64,000 nt of DNA. Source: Kitasatospora fiedleri. GTDB taxonomy: Bacteria; Actinomycetota; Actinomycetes; Streptomycetales; Streptomycetaceae. The translations under genes and the position numbers were made by a program. Where the stretch lies: assembly GCF_948472415.1 (NCBI RefSeq), contig NZ_OX419519.1:1240001-1304000 (forward strand), written 5' to 3'. The notes under the pieces were generated by a model. It saw nothing but the letters and a program-made list of their open reading frames with translations. It searched no databases and had not been told where the DNA came from. Shown here piece by piece: positions 54,231 through 64,000 of this stretch (within the stretch, counting starts at the first letter, position 1; every line of letters begins with the position of its first letter).

Positions 54231-55060
54231 ATGCCCTCGACAGAACTCGGCGCGGCCCTGCACGCCTGGCGCGACCGCACCGCCCCCGAGCGGGCCGGTC
54301 TTCCCGCCGGTGGCCGCCGGCGCGCCCCCGGGCTGCGCCGCGAAGAGCTCTCCCAGCTGGCCGGGATCTCCGCCGACTACATCGTCCGGCTGGAACAGGG
54401 GCGCGCCCGCAACCCCTCACCCCAGGTCGTCGAGGCCCTCGCCCGCGCCCTGCGCCTGGAGAGCGGCGAACGCGAACACCTCTTCCGCCTCGCCGGACTC
54501 GCCGTGCCCGGCCCCGGCACGGTCCCCCGCCACCTGACCCCCGGCGTCCACCGCATGCTCGACCGCCTCACCACCACCCCGTCGCGGTCTACGACGCCAC
54601 CTGGACCCTGCTCCTCGCCAACCCCCTCCACACCGCCCTGATGGGAGAGTGGACCGGCCCCGACCTGAACGCCGCCTGGCGCGCCTTCGTCACCTCCACC
54701 ACCCGCGTGCGCCACACCCCCGAATCCAACGGCGCCCTCCAGCGGCTCCTCGCCGCCGACCTCCGCCGCACCAGCGCCCTCTACCCCCACGACGCCGCGC
54801 TCACCGAGCTGATCACCCGGCTGCGACGGCACAGCGCCCGCTTCGCCGAGCTCTGGGACACCGGCACCACCGCCGAGCACGAGTCGAGCCGCAAGACCGT
54901 CGACCACCCCGCCGTCGGCCCCCTCACCCTGGACTGCGACGTCCTCCACGTCGCCGGCAGCCGGCTGCGCATCATGGTCTACACCGCCGGGCCCGACACC
55001 GAGGACGCCGAACGCCTCGCCCTGCTCTCCGTGCTGGGAACCCAGACGCTCACCGGCTGA
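54231..55060 (+). pseudogene. XRE/MmyB-family helix-turn-helix regulator, one frameshift (probable sequence error)
   Basis: ATG at 54231. The N-terminal HTH_31-type domain is complete: GLRREELSQLAGISADYIVRLEQGRARNPSPQVVEALARALRL. The frame breaks at 54577-54581. One extra C restores TTTPVAVYDATWTLLLANPL and the MmyB-like ligand-binding domain, with NPLHTALMGEW and AALTELITRLRRHSARFAELWDTG. The reconstructed length is about 276 residues, normal for this family. These regulators sit next to and control a divergent SDR gene, exactly as here. The effector may be a small hydrophobic ligand bound by the PAS-like C-terminal domain. Confidence 0.82.
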
Positions 55061-55113
55061 CACCGCCGGGCGGCACCCGCCCCCGGCGGCGCCGCCCCGA
55101 CCCCCGCCCGCCG

Positions 55114-56545
55114 TCAGGCGGTCCGCCGCAGCAGCGCCAGGTACATCGCGTCCGTCCCGTGCAGGTGCGGCCACAGCTGGACGTCCGGGCCGTCGCCCAG
55201 GTCGGGGACGCCGGGCAGCAGCGGGCGGGCGTCGATCCACTCCACGTCCTCCCGGCCGCGCAGCACGTCGTCGACCACCGCCCGGGTCTCCGCCAGGTGC
55301 GGGGAGCAGGTCGCGTAGCCGACCACGCCGCCGATCCGCGCCGCGTCCAGTGCCGAACGGAGCAACTCCCGCTGCAGCGGCCCGAATCCGGCGACGTCCT
55401 CGGGCGGCGCCGCCACCGCGCCTCCGGGCGGCGGCGCAGCGCGCCCAGGCCCGAGCACGGCACGTCGACCAGAACGCGGTCGAACGCGCCCCGCTCCCAG
55501 GCGCCCCGCGTCCCGTCCGCGGTGATGACGGCGTACGGGCCGGGGTTGCCGTCCAGCGCGCGGGCCACCAGCCGGGCGCGGTGCGGCTGCTTCTCGGAGG
55601 CGACCAGCGCCGCGCCGCGCTCCGCGGCGACCGCGCCGAGCAGCGCGGCCTTGCCGCCGGGGCCCGCGCAGCCGTCCAGCCAGAGCCGGTCGGGGCCGTC
55701 CAGCGGCGCGTTGGCGAGGGCGAGGGCGACCAGCTGGCTGCCCTCGTCCTGCACGCCGGCCCGGTTCTCCCGCACCGCGTCCACCCCGGCGGGGTCGCCG
55801 CCGTCGGTGAGCCGCAGCGCGTACGGCGACCAGCGGCCGTCCTCGACCTCGGGCAGCGCCGCGCGCAGTTCGGCGACCGAGGAGCGGCCGGGCCGGGCGA
55901 CCAGGGTCACCTCGGGGCGGGCGTTGTCGGCCTCCAGCAGCCGCTCCATCGCCTGCCGCCCGCTCGCGTCCGGCTGCCAGCGGCCGAGCGCGTCCCAGAG
56001 CGAGGAGACCACCCAGCGCGGGTGGGAGTGGACGACGGCCAGGTGGTCCTCGGCGTCGTCCTCGTACGGCGGGGCGACCTGGGCGACCCAGCCCGCCAGG
56101 TCCTGGGCGCTGATCTTGCGCAGCACGGCGTTGACGAACTTGGCCCGGCCGTCGCCGAGGACCACCCGGGCCAGCTCGACGGTCGCGGAGACCGCCGCGT
56201 GGCTGGGGATCCGGGTGCCGAGCAGCTGGTGCGCGCCCAGCGACAGCACGTCCAGCACCGGCGGGTCGACCTCGCGCAGCGGGCGGTCCACGCAGGCGGC
56301 GATGACCGCGTCGTAGGTGCCCTGGCCGCGCAGCGTGCCGTACACCAGCTCGGTGGCGAGCGCGGCGTCGCGCCGCTCCATGCCCTTGCGCTCGGCCTCG
56401 CGCAGCAGCGACGGCAGGATCAGGTTGGCGTACGCGTCGCGCTCGTCGACGGCCCGCAGCGCCCGGAACGCGACGATCCGGGCGGGGTCCTTCTTGGGAC
56501 GGCGGTGCGGACGGGGGGCGCGCTTCGCGCCGGCGGGGTGCTCAC
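55114..56545 (-). pseudogene. rsmB: 16S rRNA (cytosine-967-C5)-methyltransferase RsmB/Sun, one or two frameshifts (probable sequence errors)
   Basis: The N-terminal NusB-like domain is RIVAFRALRAVDERDAYANLILPSLLREAE to AKFVNAVLRKI; the SAM domain has WLDGCAGPGGKAALLGAVA and the first catalytic Cys in DVPCSGLGALRRRPEARW. Near 55403-55412 one missing base diverts the frame; restored, it reads PEDVAGFGPLQRELL and GGVVGYATCSPHLAETRAVVDD with the second Cys. At the 5' end GTG at 56545 has GAGG eight bases upstream but reaches the conserved frame only if one base is added in the six-base G run 56513-56518. Otherwise an unlikely TTG at 56564 must be used. The enzyme methylates C967 of 16S rRNA. The C-rich stretch 56640-56740 just downstream of fmt... 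is hexamer-repeat filler between fmt and rsmB. Confidence 0.85.
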
Positions 56546-56750
56546 AACGGGTGCCTCGAAACAAAGGTGCTGCGGATCAGGTCCGACCCACCGAGGGGTC
56601 TCGCCCCAAGTCTAGGCCGAACCCGCCGTCCGCCCCCGCTCCCGCCGCCCGGCCCCGCTCCCGCACCCGCACCCGCACCCGCACCCGCCATCCGGTCCCG
56701 CCCCGCACCCGCACCCGCACCCGCACCCGCACCCGTACGGTCGGCGGCCC

Positions 56751-57683
56751 TCAGCCCTCGAAGCGCTCCCCGGTCTCGATCCGGGCACCGCGCGCCCAGT
56801 CCGCGGCCGGCATCGCCTTCTTGCCCTGCGGACGGACCTCGCCGAGCTCCACCTCGTGGCTGCCGGTGCCGACCCGGACGCTGTTCTTGGCCACCGCCAG
56901 CTCGCCCGGCGCCAGCGCGCTCTCGCCCGGCAGCAGGCGCACCGGGCCGGTCAGCTTGAGCCGCTCGCCGCGGAAGGTGGTCCAGGCGCCGGGCGCGGGC
57001 GCGCAGCCGCGCACCACCCGGTCGACCCGCAGCGCGGGGTGGGTCCACTCGATCCGGGCGTCCTCGACGGTGAGCTTGGGCGCCAGCGAGACCCCGGCGA
57101 GCGGCTGCGGCTCGGGCCGGGCCTGCCCGTCCTCGATCGCGTCCATGGTGCGCACCAGCAGCTCGGCGCCCGCGCGGGAGAGCCGGCCGAGCAGGTCGCC
57201 GCTGGTGTCGGTGGGCTTGACCGTCTCGGTCAGGACGCCGAACACCGGCCCGGAGTCCAGGCCCTCCTCGATCAGGAAGGTGGACGCGCCGGTCACCTCG
57301 TCGCCCGCCAGCACCGCGTGCTGCACGGGCGCGGCGCCGCGCCACGCGGGCAGCAGCGAGAAGTGCAGGTTCACCCAGCCGTGCACCGGGATCTCCAGCG
57401 CGCCGGGCCGGATCAGCGCGCCGTACGCCACCACCGGGCAGCAGTCGGGGGCGAGTTCGGCCAGCCGGGCCAGGAACTCCGGCTCGCTCGGCCGGACCGG
57501 CTTGAGCACCTCGATGCCCGCCTCCTCGGCGCGCTGCGCGACGGGGCTGGCCACCAACTTGCGCCCGCGCCCGGCCGGCGCGTCGGGGCGGGTCACCACG
57601 GCGACCACCTCGTGCCGGGAAGCCAGCAGGGCGTCCAGGGCGGGAACGGCGACCTCGGGGGTGCCGGCGAAGACGAGACGCAC
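56751..57683 (-). CDS. fmt: Methionyl-tRNA formyltransferase
   Basis: This is a 310-residue protein. GTG at 57683 ([19 protein letters not shown]) follows AAAGG. The formyl-folate binding site and catalytic residues lie in [34 protein letters not shown], with the SLLP motif, Asn and His typical of Fmt, and [10 protein letters not shown] downstream. The C-terminal tRNA-binding domain follows ([19 protein letters not shown]). It formylates initiator Met-tRNA using 10-formyl-THF. It lies between def and rsmB on the same strand, the common actinobacterial order. Confidence 0.95.
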   Translation of the reverse strand: MRLVFAGTPEVAVPALDALLASRHEVVAVVTRPDAPAGRGRKLVASPVAQRAEEAGIEVLKPVRPSEPEFLARLAELAPDCCPVVAYGALIRPGALEIPVHGWVNLHFSLLPAWRGAAPVQHAVLAGDEVTGASTFLIEEGLDSGPVFGVLTETVKPTDTSGDLLGRLSRAGAELLVRTMDAIEDGQARPEPQPLAGVSLAPKLTVEDARIEWTHPALRVDRVVRGCAPAPGAWTTFRGERLKLTGPVRLLPGESALAPGELAVAKNSVRVGTGSHEVELGEVRPQGKKAMPAADWARGARIETGERFEG

Positions 57684-57696
57684 GGGCGGGGGCCTT

Positions 57697-57768
57697 TCAC
57701 TGGGATCACGGGGATCACCGGGATCACGGGGATCGCCGGAATCACTGGGGTCACTGGGGTCACTGGAA
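57697..57768. repeat. Eight tandem 9-bp repeats between def and fmt
   Basis: Units of the type tcacgggga/tcactgggg run from 57697 to 57768. They lie in the 227-base gap between def and fmt, ending 14 bases before the fmt start codon and therefore in its 5' leader. The array includes the AAAGG ribosome binding site region only at its edge. Confidence 0.8.
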
Positions 57769-57910
57769 TGCGAACGGTCGGAACATCGGATAGCCGGAGA
57801 AATGCCCGCCGGGCGGCCCGCCGTTCCGGGCACCGCTTCTCCGCCCGGCGTCGGGCGGCGTCCGCGCACGGTCGGCGGACGAACCGTCGGGCGGACCGTC
57901 GGGCGGACCG

Positions 57911-58456
57911 TCAGCGGATCGGGCCGAAGGTGGAGTGCGGCGAGATCCGCACCGTCGGCGCGGGGCCGCCGCCCCAGTCCGTCTCCCGGATCGCCTTCAT
58001 GGCGGCCTTCCGGGCCTCCCGGTCCAGCCGGTCGATGAAGATGATCCCGTCCAGGTGGTCGGTCTCGTGCTGGATGCACCGCGCCATCAGCTGGGTGCCC
58101 TCCACCGTCACCGGGTCCCCGTACATGTTGACGCCCCGGGCCACCACCCCGTACGCCCGCTTGGTGTCGAACCGCAGGCCGGGCAGCGACAGGCACCCCT
58201 CGGGGCCGTCCTGCTCCTCCTCGCTGAGCGACAGGTCCGGGTTGATCAGGTGGCCCACCACGCCGTCCACGTGGTACGTGAACACCCGCAGCGAGACGCC
58301 CAGTTGCGGCGCCGCCAGCCCGGCCCCGGGAGCCTCCAGCATGGTGTCGGTGAGGTCCTTCACCAGTTTCCGCAGCTCCTTGTCGAAGACGGTCACCTGC
58401 TTCGCGGTGGCCCGCAGCACCGGGTCCCCGAAGATCCGGATCGGCTGAACTGCCAA
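57911..58456 (-). CDS. def: Peptide deformylase
   Basis: This is a 181-residue protein with all three motifs: [10 protein letters not shown] (motif 1), EGCLSLPG (motif 2, metal-binding Cys) and QHETDHLDG (motif 3, two metal-binding His and catalytic Glu). The only sensible start is TTG at 58456, with GAGGGAG about 10 bases upstream; translation begins as [18 protein letters not shown]. It removes the formyl group from nascent proteins, downstream in pathway of Fmt encoded by the next gene. A rare TTG start may limit its expression. Confidence 0.95.
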   Translation of the reverse strand: MAVQPIRIFGDPVLRATAKQVTVFDKELRKLVKDLTDTMLEAPGAGLAAPQLGVSLRVFTYHVDGVVGHLINPDLSLSEEEQDGPEGCLSLPGLRFDTKRAYGVVARGVNMYGDPVTVEGTQLMARCIQHETDHLDGIIFIDRLDREARKAAMKAIRETDWGGGPAPTVRISPHSTFGPIR

Positions 58457-58672
58457 GACTGCGACTCCCTCTGCACCGACAGGACCGCCCGGAAAGGACG
58501 GCCTCCGGGAAGTCTATGCAATCCCCCGCGACGCTTCGGAGCGGCCACTGGCATATCCCGAGTCGCAGTCCGCGCGTGACCCAACGTCCCGCCGTGCGTT
58601 GGTCAATGCGAATTGACCGGGACGCGCGAGCGCCCCGAGCACGCGACCCGACCGAGAGGTGGCAACGAGGCC

Positions 58673-59176
58673 ATGGCCGAGCAGATCAACCACGACGCCC
58701 GGGCCCGGGCGTCCCTGCACCTGCTGGTGCGGGACATCGAGCGGGTCCGCCGCCAGGTCGACGCCCTGCGCACGCTCACCGCCCAGCTGGGCAACGTCTA
58801 CCGGCCCCGCCGCCCCAGCACGTCCGCCGGATTCGTGGTCTACGGCCGCGCCCCGGCCCCGACGGTCCGGCTCGCCCAGGAACTGCGCGAGAGCGTCGAG
58901 ACCCTGGTCGCCGCCGCCGTCGAGTTCGACCGCGCCCTCGGCTTCTCCTGGGACTCCGTCGGCTCCGCCCTCGGCGTCACCAAGCAGGCCGTCCACCGCC
59001 GCTACGGCATGCGCCGCCCCACCGGCGAACTCCTCCCCACACCGCGCGACACCGAGACCCCCACCGCCCCGCCGCCCATCGCCACCACCGCGGCCGAACA
59101 CGCCGCCGCCGCGGCCCGCCCCCCGATCCCGCAGGCCCGCCAGGCCAGCCCCCTGATGCCCCAGCGCACCCGCTGA
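58673..59176 (+). CDS. Small helix-turn-helix protein (167 aa), unknown role
   Basis: ATG at 58673, chosen over an in-frame upstream codon because conserved-looking sequence starts here ([40 protein letters not shown], helical). A putative [25 protein letters not shown], resembles sigma-factor region 4-like or AsnC-like HTH segments found in short streptomycete proteins. A Pro/Ala/Thr-rich disordered tail follows. It may bind DNA; the target is unknown. It is convergent with priA. Confidence 0.72.
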   Translation: MAEQINHDARARASLHLLVRDIERVRRQVDALRTLTAQLGNVYRPRRPSTSAGFVVYGRAPAPTVRLAQELRESVETLVAAAVEFDRALGFSWDSVGSALGVTKQAVHRRYGMRRPTGELLPTPRDTETPTAPPPIATTAAEHAAAAARPPIPQARQASPLMPQRTR

Positions 59177-59220
59177 CGCCCCGGGCAGACCCGGAGAACG
59201 CAGGCGAAACCGGAACGCGC

Positions 59221-59358
59221 GAAACCAGGGGCGCGGGGAACTGCGCGGCCGACCGAGCACGCACAGCCAGATCGCGACGCAGGACGAGAACGTGCACCGC
59301 CCCGCGACCTCGCTGACGCGCGACTCCCGCCGCGCGCGGTTCCCCGCGCCCCCGTTTC
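59221..59358. repeat. Long inverted repeat, dispersed-type streptomycete hairpin element
   Basis: GGGGCGCGGGGAACTGCGCG (59228-59247) is mirrored with one mismatch at 59333-59352, and GAAAC/GTTTC extend the arms outward. The roughly 85-base loop contains gaccgagcacgcacagcca-like sequence. This pattern is familiar as an abundant intergenic repeat of streptomycetes. Here it lies between two convergent genes and could terminate both. Confidence 0.75.
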
Positions 59359-59415
59359 CGCACCGCCCCGCCGACGCCCACCAGCCCTCCCGCGAGCCGC
59401 CCGGCGCAGCGGGTC

Positions 59416-61550
59416 TCAGCCGATGTCCGTCGGGTCCACCCGAATCCGCACCGTCTCCGCCCCCCGCAGCGCCAGCCGCGCGATCTGCGCCGCCTTCAGC
59501 GCGGACGCCAGCGCGGCCCCCTGCCCCGGCGCGACCCGCACCAACGCGCGCTCCACGCCCTCCTCCCGCGCTCCCCCGGAACCCCCGGGACCCCCGAGCC
59601 CCCCGGAACCCCCCGAACCCCCGTACGCCGGAACCGACACCGACACCGGCACCGGCCCCAGCACGTCCGCACCCGCCGGGAGCCGCAGCAGCCCCAGCAG
59701 GTCCGCGACCGCCCGGGCCGGCCCCGCCACCGAGGCCATCCGCGAGACCGGCGGGAACCTGAGCTCCTCCCGCTCGTCGAGTTCCGTCCCGGCGTGCCCG
59801 GCCGGGTCCCACCGCACCAGCGCCTGCACCGCCCGCGCCGCCGGCTCCGCGACGACCACGACGGTGCCGCCCTCCCCCGCCGGGCGGACCAGCGCGGCGG
59901 CCGTCAGCCAGCGCCGCACCGCCTCCTCGCCGGCCCGCAGGTCGGGCCGGTTGAGCAGGGCCCAGCCGTCCAGCAGCAGCGCCGCCGCGTACCCGGGCCC
60001 GTCCGCCACCGGCTCCGCGCCGGGCGTGGCCAGCACCAGCGCGGGCGTGTCCGGCACCGTCGCCAGCACCGCGTCCCGCCCGGACGTCCGCACCGGGATG
60101 CGCGGAACGCCTTGCCCAGTTCCTCCGCGGTGCGCCGCACGCCCACCACCGCGGCCCGCAGCCGGAACGACCCGCACTCGACGCAGTGCCAGTCCCGCTC
60201 CTCCGTCCCGCACCAGGCGCAGACCAGCGCGGCGTCCGCCGCCGGCGACTGCAGCGGCCCGCCGCAGGCCCGGCAGCGGGCCGTCTCCCGGCAGTTCCCG
60301 CAGACCAGCCGGGGCGCGTAGCCCCGCCGCGGCACCTGGACCAGCACCGGTCCCCGGGCCAGCGCCTCCCGGGCGGTCTCCCAGGCCACCGAGGGCAGCC
60401 GGGCCGCCTGGGCCGCCCCATCCCGGGCCTGGTCGTGCTCGGTGACCGTGCGCACCCGGGGCGCGGTCCGCCGGACCGTCTCCCGGGCGGCGGCCAGCGG
60501 CCGGGCCCAGCCGGAGCGCAGCAGCTGCGCGGCCTCGACCGTCATCGACACGCCGCCCAGCAGCACCGCCGCGCCCTCCTCGGCGGCCCGCAGCAGCGCC
60601 ACCTCCCGCACGTGCGGGTACGGCGCGTTGGGGTCGCTGTGGCTGCTGTCGCCGTCCGACCAGACCACCACCAGCCCGAGGTCGTGCACCGGCGCGAACA
60701 CCGTCGCCCGGGTGCCGATCGCGGCCCGCACCGAGCCCCGGCTGACCGACAGCCAGCGCCGGTAGCGCTCCTGCGGGCCGGCCTCGGCGGCCAGCACCGC
60801 GTGCCGCCCCTCGCCGAGCAGCGCCCGCAGCGCCGCGTCCACCCGGGCCACCGCGCGCCCGTCCGGCAGCACCACCAGCGCGCCGCGCCCGGCGGCCAGG
60901 GTCGCGGCGACTGCCCGGGCGATCTCGGCCGGCCACTCGGGGCCGGGCAGCGCCGTCCAGACCGCGCGCGGGGCGTGCCCGCCCGCCAGCGAACCGAGGA
61001 ACTCGGGCCCGTGCACGTACCGCTCCCAGCTCCCGGCCGGGGGCGCGTCCGGCGGCGGCAGCGGACGCGGTGACGGCTCGCCCTCGGCCCCGGCATGCCG
61101 GGGCGGGATCGCCAGTTGCAGCACGTCCGCCAGCGTCCCGGCGTAGCGGTCGGCGACGGCCCGGCACAGCCGCAGCAGCTGCGGCGTCAGCACCTGCTCG
61201 GGCGACAGGACGCGGGCCAGCGGCGCCAGCGGGCCCGCGTAGTCGGAGTCGTCCCGGCGCTCGACCACGAACCCGTCGTGCAGTGCCCCGCCCTCGCGCC
61301 GCCCGTGCGCGCCGACCCGGCCGCCGAACCGCACCCGGACCCGGACGCCCGGCCGGGCGTCCTCGGACATCGCCTCGGGCACCGCGTAGTCGAAGTACTG
61401 GTCCAGGCTCAGCACGCCCTTGTCGACCAGCACCCGCGCCACCGGCTGCCGCTCGGCGGGCACCACGCCGCGCGCGGCCCGCGGCTTCGCCCGGCGCACC
61501 GTCTCCCGGATGAACGCCAGCTGCTCCCCGGGGCCGTCCGCGCTGCTCAC
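59416..61550 (-). pseudogene. priA: Primosomal protein N' (PriA), one frameshift (probable sequence error)
   Basis: GTG at 61550. N-terminal 3'-DNA-binding region: PVARVLVDKGVLSLDQYFDYAVPE and GVRVRVRFGGRVGAHGRREGG. The zinc-binding cysteines are clear: LVCGNCRETARCRACGGPL and CAWCGTEERDWHCVECGS. As in other actinobacterial PriA proteins, no Walker A GKT or DEAH-type box is seen, so helicase activity is doubtful. The frame breaks near 60101-60105. One extra base restores LGKAFPRIPVRTSGRDAVLA and the C-terminal part up to GAETVRIRVDPTDIG, for about 711 residues. It supports replication restart. Its position between def and metK is conserved in actinobacteria. Confidence 0.85.
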
Positions 61551-61650
61551 GCCCCCAACCTAGCGGAACCCGCCGACAACACCGGCGGCACGACGCAGCC
61601 GCCCGCCGGGGGTCGGAACCCCCGGACGGACGGCTGCGGACGGAGCGGAC

Positions 61651-62862
<1,212 letters not shown>

Positions 62863-63108
62863 AGCGCTCCCTGGGGTTGCAGCGGCTGCTGACTGAATGC
62901 GCTCGGAAGTCCCGAGGCATCCGGAAAGACTTGATTCCTGGAGTGGAGTGTAACGGTCGGCTACCGATCGCGGGGCACTCCTGACGAAGCTCCGTCGTGT
63001 CCGGGACACGGATCACACCGGTGGATCTTCGCCGGTCAGGACGGGTCGCGGCCGAACCGGCGGCTCCGCAAGATCCAACTACCGGGACAACTCGGGGCGT
63101 TGCGTCGG

Positions 63109-64000
63109 TTAACGCTCCGCCTCGGCGCCGTCGCGGGGCAGCCGGGCGGCGACCCGGTCCCAGATCGCGTCCGCCAGGATCTCCTTCGGCCCGTCCGCGA
63201 TGTGGACTTCCGAGCCGTCCGCGCCGAGCAGCACGGCGCTGTTGGTGTCCTGTCCGAACGCCTTGCCGTCGCCGACCTCGTTGACCACCAGCAGGTCGCA
63301 GCCCTTGCGGGCGAGCTTGGCCCGGCCGTTGGCCAGCACGTCGTCGGTCTCGGCGGCGAAGCCGACCACCAGCTGCCCCGGGCGGGGGCGGTCGGCGGCG
63401 ACCTCGGCCAGCACGTCGGGGTTGCGGACCAGCACGATCGGCGCGGGCTCGACCCCGTCCACCTTCTTGATCTTGCCGCTGGCGTACTCGGCGGGCCGGA
63501 AGTCGGCCACCGCGGCGGCCATCACCACCGCGTCGGCGTCCCCGGCGGCCTTCAGCACCGCCTCGCGCAACTGCAGCGCGGTGCCGACCCGGACCACGTC
63601 CACCCCGGCCGGGTCGGGCAGCGCGGTGTTCGCGGCCACCAGGGTGACCCGGGCCCCGCGGGCCACCGCGGTGGCGGCCAGCGCGTAGCCCTGCTTGCCG
63701 GAGGAGCGGTTGCCGAGGAAGCGCACGGGGTCGAGCGGCTCGCGGGTGCCGCCCGCCGAGACCACCACGTGACGGCCGGTCAGGTCGCGCTCCAGCGGGC
63801 CGCGCTCCAGCAGTCGGCGGCAGACGGCGAAGATCTCGGCCGGGTCGGGCAGCCGGCCCTTGCCGGTGTCGACGCCGGTGAGCCGGCCCACGGCCGGCTC
63901 GATGACGACCGCGCCGCGCCGCCGCAGCGTGGCGACGTTCTCCCGGGTGGCGGGGTGCTCCCACATCTCGGTGTGCATGGCGGGCGCGAACACCACCGGG
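63109..64000 (-). CDS. coaBC: CoaBC, phosphopantothenoylcysteine decarboxylase/phosphopantothenate-cysteine ligase (5' end cut by window)
   Basis: About 297 residues are visible; the frame stays open to the right edge, so the N-terminus is missing. The first visible part (PVVFAPAMHTEMWEHPATRENVATLRRRG) is the end of the flavin-dependent CoaC domain, with the PAMHTEMW motif. The CoaB synthetase domain follows: HVVVSAGGTREPLDPVRFLGNRSSGKQGYALA, VMAAAVADFRP and KIKKVDG, with VVNEVGDGKAFGQDTNSAVL near the end. It carries out two consecutive steps of coenzyme A synthesis. metK lies 246 bases downstream on the same strand. Confidence 0.95.
   Translation of the reverse strand, partial: PVVFAPAMHTEMWEHPATRENVATLRRRGAVVIEPAVGRLTGVDTGKGRLPDPAEIFAVCRRLLERGPLERDLTGRHVVVSAGGTREPLDPVRFLGNRSSGKQGYALAATAVARGARVTLVAANTALPDPAGVDVVRVGTALQLREAVLKAAGDADAVVMAAAVADFRPAEYASGKIKKVDGVEPAPIVLVRNPDVLAEVAADRPRPGQLVVGFAAETDDVLANGRAKLARKGCDLLVVNEVGDGKAFGQDTNSAVLLGADGSEVHIADGPKEILADAIWDRVAARLPRDGAEAER

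Noticed and set aside
57697..57768. A CRISPR-like array
   Set aside because: Units are 9 bp, contiguous and without spacers; simple tandem repeats.
62863..63108. A SAM riboswitch upstream of metK
   Set aside because: No kink-turn or pseudoknot core resembling SAM-I or SAM-IV was recognisable.

Overview
The window is very GC-rich actinobacterial DNA. It has strong G/C third-position bias, many GTG starts, a conservon, a Cys-containing sulfur leader peptide and the coaBC-metK-priA-def-fmt-rsmB-rpe housekeeping neighbourhood. Together these point to the chromosome of a Streptomycetaceae member (Streptomyces or Kitasatospora). No rRNA, tRNA, CRISPR array, insertion sequence or prophage was seen.

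Layout. 0-12.7 kb is accessory and secretory: two adjacent secreted glycosidases (GH64 glucanase and GH3 glucosidase) sharing near-identical F5/8 type C modules, an NLP/NPP1 protein, a TetR/NmrA divergent pair, a sedolisin protease, two small proteins, and a second SDR/TetR divergent pair with paired operators. 12.9-16.4 kb holds an NCS2 uracil permease and a large membrane protein of unknown function. 16.5-20.9 kb is a sulfonate uptake and desulfonation operon (ATPase, lipoprotein, permease, SsuD-like monooxygenase) behind a 26-residue leader peptide. 21.2-22.0 kb is an AA10 lytic polysaccharide monooxygenase with a DasR-like site. 22.5-27.8 kb is a complete conservon, cvnA-B-C-D-E, whose P450 lacks the EXXR motif. 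28.2-38 kb has a TyrRS, DUF5995, two unknown proteins, GuaB1, a TetR/Gfo-Idh-MocA pair around a perfect 24-bp palindrome, and a secreted SLT-domain protein. 38-55 kb holds an AEC transporter, an SDR/Nudix pair, a DUF6348 gene divergent from a WXG100-like protein, methyltransferases, patatin, pirin, rpe, a SCO6745-like protein, a C39-like protease, a GNAT/LRR pair, an aldo/keto reductase and an SDR/XRE pair. 55-64 kb is conserved translation and cofactor metabolism: rsmB, fmt, def, priA, metK and coaBC (cut by the window edge).

Genes working together. The GH64/GH3/LPMO/NLP/protease set suits a polymer-degrading saprophyte. The sulfonate operon is a self-contained uptake and desulfonation unit, probably attenuated by cysteine supply. 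def and fmt process the N-terminal formyl-methionine, metK makes SAM, and RsmB uses it on 16S rRNA.

Quality warning. Between about 28.6 and 60.1 kb at least ten genes, including rpe, rsmB, priA and tyrS, are broken by frameshifts. Every one is repaired by adding a single base, almost always at a short G/C run. This looks like systematic base under-calling, not decay. Those genes are typed as pseudogenes with their full reconstructed spans, but most are probably intact in the organism.
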